This document shows positions 24,414 to 36,800 of a stretch of 64,000 nucleotides of DNA, piece by piece (position 1 is the stretch's first letter; each line of letters opens with the position of its first letter). Both the position numbers and the translations under genes were made by a program. A model generated the notes under the pieces. That model made no database searches. It worked only from the letters and a program-made list of their open reading frames with translations, and was not told where the DNA came from. Source of the DNA: Trichoplax adhaerens (taxonomy: Eukaryota > Placozoa > Uniplacotomia > Trichoplacea > Trichoplacidae); NCBI RefSeq assembly GCF_000150275.1, contig NW_002060946.1:7608829-7672828 (forward strand), written 5' to 3'.

Positions 24414-27400
24414 ATGAGTACTGGGAGATTGAGAACGACATCTTTTGCCGACAATCATGCCAAACCGCAGCATACCGTCGTTGGCGATCTGAAAGTAACC
24501 CGTAAGTAAGAATTATAATGCACCAATCATGTTTAAAATCTCTTGAACCATATGTACCTTGGAGCTACTTGCTATCATAGCATTTAAACTATGTCGCATG
24601 CATGAAAGTAGCAAATGATCCATCTTACTTTGGTTGTATCACTGTATGATGTGAAATGATGTACATATCAAATTGCTAACATGGAATGGATCGCTTTAAA
24701 AAGAAAGAAATAATAATACGTGGATACCCTTGGACTTGTTATTTAGTACAGTTACTAGTAAAGTAGGCGGCATTTTTTTTTCCCATACTTTACAGTCGGC
24801 TGAAAGGTTAATTCAGTAAAGTATATTGCATAAAAGCTCATTCACGCTTTTAAAGTTGTATCGTTGTCGATATTTCTCCATTCGATCCAATTCAATGTAG
24901 TTCATCCATATCGTAGAATTAAGTGAAGATGCGCCAACCTCAATTATCAATGATACTCTGTTAACGCCAATTGCTCTCCATTTACAACATGAAGTGGCTA
25001 GTAGAGTCAAGACTTTTAAGTGAGATTTTACAAATTATAAATTAGGATAATATCATTTCCATCTTTTTTATCTTCGACTCTTTTTTTTCCCCTACCGACT
25101 AGATGCCAGCTAAGTTACAGTAGCTTAACCGTCGTGTAGTTGAAGTCCAATGATGCAACTGAGTTATTGTATAAAACAACATCATTTCATATTCAATCAT
25201 ATTTGAATTATGTTTGATGAATATCTTTCAACATAAACTTCAACGTACAAGTACCCTTACTCTATTTTACAAACTCCTTTTGTTGTCGAAGCTAGTAATG
25301 ACCTTTTTTCCCCATAGTTCCAAGGATTCAATAGTTAATTAATCTTCATTCTCTTTTGATGGTAGATGGTTAAACTCAGTTTATCCACCTTTAGATGAGT
25401 AGACGTTTAAACTCTCGAATCATAAAACTTAAGAGAGTTATGACCATTGGAGAGATAAACTATAACACGAGTTACTGTAATATTGCAGGATAGTTGGGTA
25501 TTATCTATCTGTCTATGTTATTTTCATTAAATGCACGCTTTACATTCTGTAGCAGACGGACCTTTATCGCAGTAAATATACAGTAGAATTCAATGATATA
25601 TATATATATATATATACATAAAATAGGATAATGTAGGGTAAAATTGGATTTATACATGTTTGTATCCTATTTACTATTATACCTATCAATTGAAAGTGAA
25701 AAAGTTGACATGACTTCAATGCCATAGTCGCAGTACAAATAGCTCTAAAATCGCACTTTGTCTCGTACATAAATTAAACAGTACTGTATGGACAGTCAAT
25801 GAGCGGGAAATAACGTTCTTGAATGATAAACAAAATGAAATATTCATTGTATGGTGGCCTATATCACCATGATTATTATATTAATGTAGAAAAGAACGAT
25901 CGGAAAGATCATGATCTAGAGTGCAAGAGTAGTGGTCTGAAACTGTCAATTGAAGTAGCGATGAAGGAAACGATACTATAAAGATGATTCTGTCATTATA
26001 CTAACAATAGTCAAAGTATGCTATAAAAGTTTCCATTTCGATTAAGTTGAGAAAGAAAAAGAAAAGTGAATTACATAGTACAGTAATAGCCGTCTTGATT
26101 GTTTAAGTTTGTCTTATTACTATCAATCGAGTCTAGGTTGCTGACCATTTGTGTCAACGTTTAAAATAGGTCCAGGTTAAAAGATGGCATAACATGGAAG
26201 AATTAGAATTATTTAAATGGAGTTTATGAAAGAATATTGTAGATTGTGTTATGCCATAGTAATAAGATTCTAATCATGATGCTGGGACGTAACATTGTTA
26301 CAACAATAAATGAATCATGTTTAATTTATCATTTATTTAAGAATTTTTTTATTTTATATTGTTATCTTTATGAAAACGAAATGACATTCTATACTGTAGT
26401 GTATATTATAAATTGATGTCTAACGGAGTCAAGTTAATTCTATCCAATTTACCCTATCATTGCCCCTTTTCTCAACTTTATTCAAACAGTTCATTATTGT
26501 TCAAGGTATTTTTATTCTTAATATACAGTAGGTAGACACTATAGAAATGATCAATATCTGTTTTTAAATTCGAATAAGTCATCATTCAGAAATGATATTG
26601 ATTGACCATTGACAAGTTATACCTGTACCTTGCTCATGCAATAGGTGATAAGGATGGCCAACGAATTACAAGTGTTCAAGCAACTTATGGACAACTTCCT
26701 GATCGTAACGAAGAAATTAGCTATACCGATACAAAAGTTATTGGTAATGGCAGCTTTGGTGTAGTCTACTCAGCGAAATTGTTAGGCAATGAAACTGAAA
26801 TTGTTGCTATTAAGAAAGTATTGCAGGATAAACGATTCAAGGTTTGTCGTTTTAATTTAATTTGCAATTAATATTGATTTCTTTTCGACTTTAATCTTGT
26901 TAACGCTATTTCGTATTCAGATGGATAGTAATTTTATCGTACTTATTATCCTTAAGTGTACTTGATTAATTGTCGTTCTATACATCACTATAAAACCAAA
27001 AATATGATCATTAATCTACTTTTAAAATCTCTGCTTTCAATATTATTCTACAAGAATATTTCCTTCTTTGTTGTCTTGTTAAAAGGCTCCGCTATACTTA
27101 TTACTATTATATATTGTCGTAATTTGGGTACTTAATAATACACGAATGATCGCATGAAAACAATCGTTTAATATTACTCTTTCTGCCTCATTACTGCGGG
27201 TAAAAATAATGGTTATAGTAATGATAATAATGTTAGCTGGTTGGAATCATAATCGCTACTATCAACTAATAAATCGACAACCAGAACGATTGCAATAACA
27301 AGATACACTTTAATATCTCTATCTGATTCTTGATAACTGCACTAATTTTTGTTTTTTTTCATCCTTCAACTATTTTGCTACTGTTATCAATTACATTGAA

Positions 27401-29679
27401 CATTTCTTTTTGTCATTTTTATTTTTAAATCGAATAATTTTGATGATTGTTGTTTTTAATTAATCCATCAATTGATTCATGTTGCACTCAATAACAAGTT
27501 TGAGAAATAGAGAGCAATTTACTATTCCAAAAAAAGAATGTTTATTGCATTTTTGTAGATAATCACCTTATGTAATTGACATTCCTAAAGCTAATATTAT
27601 TGATGCATTATTTTTTGCTGATAGAATCGTGAATTGCAGATTATGAGACGATTAGACCACATCAATATCGTGAAATTGTTTTACTTTTTCTATTCAGCCG
27701 GCGATAAGGTCAGTATAGAAAATTAGTTCGATTCAAAATACTTAAATATAATTAATTGAATACGCAATCATATTAATGAACAGCGCAATGTTTTCTATAT
27801 GATGCCATTTTATAGCCATTAATTGGGCTTAAATAACTTGTACATTGGAAATTTTTATTCATTTTTTTTTTTATTTTTAATTAATTTTTGTAGTAATTGC
27901 AATATTTAACAAATTTATACTTGAAAAATTAGTCATGTTGTGTTACCAATTCACCTATTGCCTTAAGTTTAATGCGATGCACTAATTAATAATGATGATG
28001 ATAAATCTTCTTAATTATTCACAGAAGGATGAAATATTCCTCAATTTGGTATTAGAGTTTGTCCCAGAAACTGTCTATCGTGTTGCCAGACATTTTACTA
28101 AACAAAAACAGTCTATGCCAATCTTCTTTGTCAAGGTAAAAATCAAAATCAAAATGTAAATAAAATTCTTCAATTCTCCACACCCTCTATTTTGACATTT
28201 TGAAACACTTATTTATGACAGCTTCATCTGTATCAACTGTTTCGATCTTTGGCCTACATTCACTCTCATGGTATATGTCATCGTGATATCAAACCACAAA
28301 ATTTGTTGTTGTACCCAGATACCGGTCTTTTAAAGTTGTGTGACTTTGGAAGGTAACGATGTGACAGTTTTACTAATGAGAGTCAATTAAAGTTTGTGTA
28401 GTATTGTTGTAAAGTACGATCAATTTTATTTATCCCATATAATTGAAATTATGTATAGATATATATATATGTTAAATCATAATTTATTGCTATGTTGCTG
28501 TTATTATTCTGCAGTTTCAACGACTTGTATTACATACGAGTTTTTATCTTGTTAACAAGGGTTTAATCGAAAAAAAAGAGTTAACTAAATTGCAATTGAA
28601 TGTATTTTTAATATACAGTGCAAAGGTATTAGTCAAAGGCGAACCCAACGTTTCATATATCTGTTCACGCTACTATCGTGCACCTGAACTAATATTTGGA
28701 GCTACAGATTACACTGTGAAAATCGGTACGTTAATATTTTATATTAATTTATTCACCAGTATCGGTTATGTCACAGTAAACACATAGCTTTTATTCTAAT
28801 TTTGTCTTCTTTGTAACGCAAATAATACACACATTCGAATTAATGAGAGGATTTATTATATCTACTCGTACATTAGATACGTGGTCGGCTGGATGTGTTT
28901 TAGCTGAACTTTTATTAGGACAGCCCCTCTTTCCTGGTGAAAGTGGAGTCGATCAGTTAGTAGAGATCATTAAAGTTTTAGGGACACCAACCAGAGATCA
29001 AATTCGTGATATGAATCCCAATTATACTGAATTTAAATTTCCTCAAATCAAAGCTCATCCATGGGCAAAAGTAAGATCAATTATTTACAAAATTTTTTCA
29101 GTTAATACTCACTCTAGTGTTATTCTTTACATAATAATAACACTCCATCGTTTATTATCGATCGTCTGTTTTATCCTGTTGTAATATATCTCATTTATAT
29201 TATTCAGGTCTTTCGAACAAGGACCTGTAGCGAGGCAATTGCTTTAATAGGCAAACTATTAGAGTACACGCCATCCAAGCGATTATCAACATTGGATTGT
29301 CTAGCACATAATTTCTTTGACGATTTAAGACAACCGGGTTGCAAAATGCCAAATGGTAGAGAATTACCACCACTTTTTAATTTTACTCCTCATGGTATGT
29401 AATTTCTGCTCAATTAAAAGTTGAAGGACACCTTATTTTTTTTTTATTATAGTAAATTATACGCTGTCTATTATCGTACCCTAGAAGTACGATCTTGTCC
29501 ACTGCATATAATAATCAATTTAAAAATTTTTTTTCATCTTTCGTACTACAGAACTGTCCATTCAACCAAGTCTAAACTCTATCTTAGTACCTTCGTATAA
29601 GTCTTCAACAAAGACTGACGGCCCTTCTGCTGGAGCTAGTAATGACAACGTATCAAATGCTGCTGCTGCATCTTCGTAA
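24414..29679 (+). CDS. GSK3: Glycogen synthase kinase 3
   Basis: GSK3 is a proline-directed Ser/Thr kinase acting in Wnt/beta-catenin, insulin and glycogen pathways. Exons: 24414-24501, 26645-26841, 27625-27708, 28025-28135, 28222-28352, 28619-28725, 28877-29070, 29208-29394 and 29552-29679 (TAA). Phases agree throughout, giving 408 residues, close to the usual length of about 420. The N-terminus has the inhibitory Akt-type site RLRTTSF, with Ser at residue 10. The kinase domain shows the glycine loop [10 protein letters not shown], the VAIKK lysine, the catalytic loop [11 protein letters not shown], and the activation-loop tyrosine in VSYICSRYY. The three basic residues that bind a primed phosphate are kept (Arg in NRELQIM, Arg in HRD, Lys in SAK). 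The tail is Ala/Ser/Asn-rich as in GSK3B. The first intron is 2.1 kb. One gene serves here for the vertebrate alpha/beta pair as far as this window shows. Confidence 0.98.
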
Positions 29680-31345
29680 ATTTAATTGTATGTATTCTTG
29701 TTTGCACCGTAATACTGCTTTTACTAAGGCCGATTTGGTAGTGAATCATTTTTTGTTAAAAATTGTGTTGATAAAGATGCCTTCGATATTACAAAAATTC
29801 AATAGGAAGATAGATTTTTTTTTTACTTTCAGCGAGTTAACAGGTGCAAAAAATGAAACTTTAATAGATTATTTTGTACTTGTACAGTTTTATCCGGTTG
29901 GATTGGTATGATATTGCTAGCGCAATGATTATTTACCGTAATAGTGAATTGATTAATTAATTAATTATTATAAATTGCCAACAAACGTTCGTTGAAGACA
30001 TTCTGTAATCACACAGTTATAGCAGTACTCATAATATCGGAGTGCTGAAGTTAACTTTTGTTCTCGTTGCTGTGATATGTAGTTGCTATTGTTGATTATC
30101 GGTAATCTTGTACAGGAAAATATAATACGTGCCATGTGGGATACTGTAATGCAATGCTAGAGAATAGCTTTGTGTCTTGAAACTGATGAAGTGTAATAAT
30201 TTCGCTTAATAATAATATTGATGTATTTGTCATTGCAATTGCCATTTTGGCTGCAGTAGTGTATTACAGTATTTTTTTTTTTTAGTCATCACGGCAACAT
30301 TAAGCATTGTAAACTCATTTGGCCTTACCATTGTGTAAACAAATGTGTAAATTGTATGCTCTAATTTTAAAATCAGTGTAGTTGTGTATGAGGTACTTGG
30401 ATTGGTTAGGTTTTCAACAACTTGACAATCAATGTCGGATTATGTAAACCTGTTCTTTCGGCTAGAAATTAATCAATCGTTAGTTATATTCTAAATGGAA
30501 TGTTATCTTATACCCCGAAGTTATTCTTCTTATTATTAACATATACTGTAGCCTATTAATTATTATTAGATAGTTCGATCTTGCATATGGGAATACCTTG
30601 GTATATCCCTATAACTATATATTAATACGGTATATCTTTTAATCTTTTACTTTTCCCAGCTGACATTGTACAACGATTGTGTACCTATGCGAATCAGTAG
30701 TACTTGTCTCATTAGTCAGCTCATTTAATTCATTCTATTTGGCTAGTTTCAATGCAATTAGCAAATGGCATCAATTGTTATGAATAAGTATATGGTTTAT
30801 AACTATGATAATGCTAACTAATTGCTGAGCCAAAAATTATTGCTTGAATGTAAATCTGTTGTCTCTGTAAGAGTTATTGCCGTTGTATTCAATTCCCGTA
30901 TTACTTTTGACTCTAAGGAGAAAATGGATCGCTCATTTAATATTTCGTAGTTTGACCTTAACGCATTCAAGATTGGCATTATTACTGCTATTTGGCATTT
31001 ATTTTAACCCAATAGAATGATGATAAGATATTTCAAAGTTATTGTATTGCATTTTTAGATCACTCCTATACGCTGTACATTTTAATCTTTTTATGTTAAT
31101 GTTGCAATTTATCATCTGCACTGTGGTTGATGTCGATTATAATGATTGTACAATTTACAGTGGAATAAAGAGTTGTAACGTTAAACATAAAGTCGTAAAT
31201 TGAACCAGTTTTAAATCTTCTGTATCAATCATCCCTTTCATTACTAATGGATAGGTCAAGCTCAGTCGAATGCATGACACAAGTCAAGCCAAATAAGTTA
31301 CGACTCGTACTTCACAATAGTTTCAAAATAGATTAAATTTCCATT
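29680..31345 (+). other. GSK3 3' flank / probable untranslated region
   Basis: No further gene is visible. An AATAAA at 31164-31169 could end a long GSK3 message, but earlier A-rich sites could also serve, so the end is not fixed. Confidence 0.4.
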
Positions 31346-32677
31346 TCATCTAGTAATACTAATATAATCTGCAGTAGTTGGAGTAAATTCGTAATACGAA
31401 TGAAGTGATACATAGATTGTACCTGAGGAGTACATATCTTCGCCAAGATACAATTTCATACCCGTATTTTTGGATGCGGCTTCATAGTTAATACCTGGAT
31501 AGAGTAATAACCCAAGTTTCGAATGATCATGACTCAAATGCAGTTAAGATTTTGTATTGAGAAAGGAAGAAAAACTTAGCTAACACTGTTACTGCAGTAC
31601 AGAATATACGACATTTGAATCCTGACTCTTACAATATAGTGTTCTCGCTAATGACTATACAGAAATAGCAAAGTAAGCATCGTTACTGCTGATAAAGTAT
31701 TGTATTACTATACATTTTTCTACTGATAGTTTCTTAGCTCACATAAGCCATCGCTCCGCTCCGTTATCTTACTGTTGATAAGTTCGCTCATTTATTGGCG
31801 GATGTAAGTCGTTAAATAGCGCTATTCCAACCGTTCAATAGTTTATATAGTGACATTAAGGTGAAAATAGCAAAAGTTCAATCGATCAACTCTTCTAGAA
31901 GTATTCCCGTAAGACATATTTTTCTTTCTTTTCTTGTAACAAATTACCAATATTTTGAAATTGTAACAGCTACGATAGTGATTACAATCGATGTTGAATG
32001 AATTACAATTACAAACTTTAATTGGTAGGTACGATAGTTAAAGTTATAAGAAACGATAGCAGTCAAATTATGGATATTCAAAATTTGAATAGCAGCTTTT
32101 TTTCATGATAGAATTATATCATCACGTTATTATAATTAATTAATCATAACTTAATTGCCACAATTTTGACGGCAAATTATGCATATTATGCAGATATTAT
32201 TTTAATATGACTTTCCTATTAGAAATTCTAAACGTGGATATAGCTCAAATTATCTTAGCTTCATTAAATTAAGATTATAAGAAAATAAAGTACCGTACTA
32301 GGCCGATGGTATACATGGTGAGTTACATAACTATCAGTAAAAACCATTGGCTGTCGTAAAGTTTGCCAAATATATTATTCATTAAAGTGCATTACGTAGC
32401 TCGTTTTTTAACTGAAGAGAAATTATAGTAGATGCAATACACGTGTTATTATAATGTTGGGATTGTAAGTCCGTTAGACAGGTGAATATTATTCATGGAA
32501 TAACGATGATAACGATTTAGAAATACGTACTTGCTTAGCAATCTTATCTGTTTGAACACCGGTTAAAATATCAGAAAATAAAAATTTAGGCTTGGTCTTG
32601 CTACGATGATTGATTTGTTGCCGACGGAAAATCGATACTAAGTATGATCGATACCTACAGAATACTGTAGATTGCAT
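31346..32677 (-). other. Candidate small multi-exon gene (weak)
   Basis: Two minus-strand pieces look exon-like but match nothing I know. The upstream piece (32677 to about 32532) starts with ATG, encodes a basic segment ending DILTGVQTDKIAKQ, and stops at a good donor, CAA followed by GTACGT. The downstream piece (about 31536 to 31346) lies behind the AG of GCATTTGAG. One frame encodes GLLLYPGINYEAASKNTG and continues to a stop; another frame, entered through a possible 22-bp exon at about 31656-31635, encodes MIIRNLGYYSIQ and meets a GTATTA donor. The two readings conflict, so no joined model is offered. It could be a small lineage-specific gene downstream of the GPCR, or chance. Confidence 0.25.
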
Positions 32678-32778
32678 TCTTAATCATGGTGGCACTTATT
32701 GTGAACACTGTTCACGGTAGCTAGATCTTTGGAATAGGTTTAGTGACCTTGATAATCTATGTCCATCGATTAGCAAAT

Positions 32779-33855
32779 TTACATTTCAGTGGCACTACTT
32801 TGATTTCCTTCAATTCTGCTACTATTATGGATTAAGCTTTGTTGAGTTATGGTCCGTTTAATTGCTGGCGATTGGCCAGGTGATGTTGGTAGGATTTTAT
32901 GATGAAATAGTTGCCATGTTGCATTTTTATAGGCATCACTTAACGTAACTAAGACTAATGGATTAACAACACCATAAACATAACCTAACAGATGAGCAAT
33001 AATGAAGAAAGCTCGAAAAGTACAAAAATTTTTCCGGATATAGGCCGTTGAAAAAGCAATTAATATCACACAAATAAAAATTGGTAGCCAACATAAGAAA
33101 AATGATCCTGAAAGTATCCATAAGATGTTTGTAACTTTGCGATTATTTTTAACAGCAGCCTCTCCTAATCGTTCACGGACTTCTATATTATGATGTCGTA
33201 GATTATAAGCTAAACAACTGTATAATAGCATGATAATTGCAAATGGTATCAAATATACAATCATCAATAATATACTTGTATATATTAAATTGTGTAGCTC
33301 ATAAGAATGAAATCTGTACGTACAAAAAATTGTAGTCTGAAGATCACGAAAAACTGGTGATATCACAGAGGGTAAAACGATAGAAATGCCAACCAGCCAG
33401 ATCACAACGATCCCAATGGAGGCTTGTGATTTAGTTAAGCTTCTGTTCCTGTAGTTAGCCACTGCACGATAGCGTTCTACTGTCATAAATTCCATAGTTA
33501 GCATTTCAACAATAGCTAAAGCATTGGTTAGAGATCCATAGAAGTAGCATAACGCATCATTGGCAAACCAGTAGCCTAGAATATCACGGCTTAATGCTAT
33601 GGGTAAACTAAGACCTGTTAATAGTAGATGAGTTATGGCTAAATTAAAAATCATCAAATGCATGGAAGTTCGAAATTTTCGATGAAAGTTCTTGATGATA
33701 ACGCAAACAATAACACTATTGCCAAACATAGCGAGGATAAAGACGATCACATAGAAAATGATTAATACTATAAAAGGCGCAGGTAATGTTGTTATGCTGC
33801 CGCAAATCCTTGCCTCTGCACCGGTGCTGCTGCTATTGTTAAAGGGGAAATTCAT
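32779..33855 (-). CDS. Class A (rhodopsin-type) GPCR, peptide-receptor-like
   Basis: An intronless 358-residue seven-helix receptor of the plasma membrane. The short N-terminus has a glycosylation site (NSS at 7-9). TM1 carries GNSVIV, with Asn46 at position 1.50. TM2 reads NLAITH, so His76 stands where class A receptors normally have Asp2.50. Cys103 (3.25) pairs with the Cys of IFCTYRF in extracellular loop 2. TM3 ends in Glu127-Arg128-Tyr129, an ERY form of DRY. TM6 has CWLP. TM7 has NPLVL in place of NPxxY, so the tyrosine is lost. The C-tail is Ser/Gln-rich. General similarity is to galanin/allatostatin-like peptide receptors, but ligand and coupling cannot be assigned. Intronless rhodopsin-type receptors are common as lineage-expanded families in placozoans and cnidarians. 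Confidence 0.9.
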   Translation of the reverse strand: MNFPFNNSSSTGAEARICGSITTLPAPFIVLIIFYVIVFILAMFGNSVIVCVIIKNFHRKFRTSMHLMIFNLAITHLLLTGLSLPIALSRDILGYWFANDALCYFYGSLTNALAIVEMLTMEFMTVERYRAVANYRNRSLTKSQASIGIVVIWLVGISIVLPSVISPVFRDLQTTIFCTYRFHSYELHNLIYTSILLMIVYLIPFAIIMLLYSCLAYNLRHHNIEVRERLGEAAVKNNRKVTNILWILSGSFFLCWLPIFICVILIAFSTAYIRKNFCTFRAFFIIAHLLGYVYGVVNPLVLVTLSDAYKNATWQLFHHKILPTSPGQSPAIKRTITQQSLIHNSSRIEGNQSSATEM

Positions 33856-36800
33856 ACTTGAATTAAAATTGTCGCTTGCAGATCATTAAATATGAAATAA
33901 GGCTTGAATCAAGATAAATCTATCTAAATCATAGCATTCTAATGACCAAATGACTGTTAATATCGCAATAAATTAGATTTTTGTGGCACAGTAACGAATT
34001 AATATTGAAACTGTTGTTGTGTTAGGATCCTGAATTTGCTAATTGAGAAAACCGTATCGGACGGAAATTTTGGATAATTAATTATATACGGTAAATAATA
34101 AACTTGCTTAGTCGATCAACTACATATACGAAAATTTATTGCCCTCATATATCAAATTGGTTAATGCTTTACTTGTATTTCATGTATTAAAAGTAAATCC
34201 CTAATATATGAAAAGGCTTGCTTGATTAGCGATTGAAGGAGTACACTTGTGGAGATATATATTTTCCGCTAAACGGAAGCGTGACTAGCAATAAATCCCA
34301 AAACTTATGTTATTTCGTCTTTATGGCGTCGGATAGCCGGCTGATAGTTGTATTAATAAAACTATTATTATGTACTCCCGTATGAGTACTGATTCAATAT
34401 TTTAATGTATCTGTTTGGATATCCATTGGATAAATAGATCGTTTCTAAATTATTAGTTCTATTAGCCTAATATCTGCGGTATCTTTTATTCTCTGGAAAT
34501 AACAGAAGGTCCTGATTCTGAAATAATCCAATCACCCAATTAACAAAAATATAAATATTGATTGTGGATTAACTTGCACTTATTGCTTTGAAAGTGCTAC
34601 AGGTAGATTAACACTTATATTCTCCAATGTTGTAAATTATTACGATTTTTTTTTTCAATCCGAATTGTATCAATACCAGCGGTGGTGCAGTGATAAAAAA
34701 TAAAGCCGGCTAATTAGATTTGCCTGAGATTCAACAGCAGCATCGCTGGTGTGGATGTAAACTTTCTTTAAGAGCAAGGTTTCTACCCTTTTACCTATAT
34801 AACGTATAGTACAAAGCCAACCGCAGGACTTGTTCGAGATAAACCAATTTTTTTTATGCTGTTTTGACAGAAATCGTTGTGCTAGTTTATTAGGACTGAC
34901 CAAAAATGGACTTCATGAGCACAGTTTTTTCCTCTAGGTCTAGATAAGAGAAAATAATAACACATTCAATAGCTTTTTTTTCCATTTTGTGTGAATAATT
35001 TCACTTGAGATTTAGATTAATTCACTTACGACACTAGTTAATGATTGATTTTATGGCTTAATTGTCAGTAGGCACGGCAAAAGTTATCTCTTAAGCATCA
35101 ATCAATGCCGAATGCAACTGGAAGCAAAATGGTAAGAGACACTGTTGCGTGTTGATTTTATATTGATAAGTGCCGATGATAGAATTGGACGAATAGGATT
35201 TCGTACAGTTACTTATTTACTGAATGCAGAATACATTACATTGGCTTTGCCAGTAATAATTATATCGATCACCTAGCATTATGTAGAAAATAAATATTTA
35301 TTATGTAGATTTAAAAATAAAACAAATTTGCTGTACTGTATACTTAATTGTACGTGAGCCATTAGAATAGCGAGTATTCATCGCTAGGGCTGATTCAACA
35401 ACCTTTTAAAGTATTCTTAACCGTAAATTAGTACTTGTAGAAAGCATTTCTGCTTTCACTATACGATTTAATTTTTGCTAATTCAGATGGTTGAACAAGG
35501 AAACAAGTTCTATTGGACGAACAACAATTTATAAAACGACTGGCTTGAATATATATTGTTCTCACAATAGAATTATAATTTACTAGAAGTCTCTTTGATC
35601 GCGTGCTTATTGCTATTTCGGTAAGCTTTAATTTACTATTCCAACAAAAGTTAGCGACCTATAGTGTCAATATCATGACACTAAATCACCAATCAGCTCT
35701 TCATCTTGAAATGAAGAAAGAGTGGTTATTGTCAGCTTCAATTAATGCAATAGTCAATGGCGAATAATGGTGTAATTAACTAAAAACTAAATTCTATTGA
35801 TCTCGGCATTTAATTCGGTATCAATACAGGAGGAGAGTTAGTAATACAACCAGTATAATTATAATGTAACTTATTAAATACATATTCCCGCATTCATTTT
35901 CTGCCTAGGAGTCTAACCGAGCAATTAATTCTCTTTGTTGGTAATCAGGAATTAAATCATGAATTGAACTATAGGATGCTATGGAAATAGTCTTTATAAC
36001 GGCGGAATCTTGCAGTCAGTAGCGAGAATATACGTGCATATACATTAGTTCGTTTTAAGATGCATGCGGCTTGTTTAATAAAAAAGTTACGATCGTTTGG
36101 CTGAGTAAGTAAAAATAGAGCAACTACTGGTATAGCTCTGTATAGGATGGCAAAAATATAAAGTAATTAGTTTACTTAGCATATTGAGTGATGCTTTTAC
36201 CTATCCTTACGTCATCAAACGGGCATACTAATTATGAGGTCCGGAAAATGTTGAAGTTTACAGTATTGATTTGGATTTGACAGTGGGATCCACTGTTACG
36301 ACTAGAGCATAAGATTTGTAGTTAGTATTTGATAGGATACGAGGGTAAAAATATAAAGTAATCAGTTTATATAGTGTACTGAACAATGCTTTACCAATCT
36401 TTACGTCATCAAATAGGCTCTCAAATTGTGAGTGAGGAAAATATTAAAGTTTATGGTATTAATTGCGGCATGATAGCTGGATCTACTGTTATGCTTACAG
36501 CATATGATTTGCAGCCAATATAATGACTAAAAGAAATGTCGATATTAATGGTATCACCTTCATTGCTGGTTGGATACCTATAAATATGTCATTCTGCTCT
36601 CAGATACGTCTAAAAATTGGGTTGCGAGTTAGATTTATAATGCAAACTAGTTCCATATTAGTTGATATCCGCAGTGGATTAATTATCTGATTCATAAACT
36701 CAATTTTATATTTACGGTGGGCTATAGACCAGATAGAACCTTTAAGGAAATTCATCAGCCGAAATTGTCAGCTAAGGTAGTAGAACTCACAATGGAAGCA

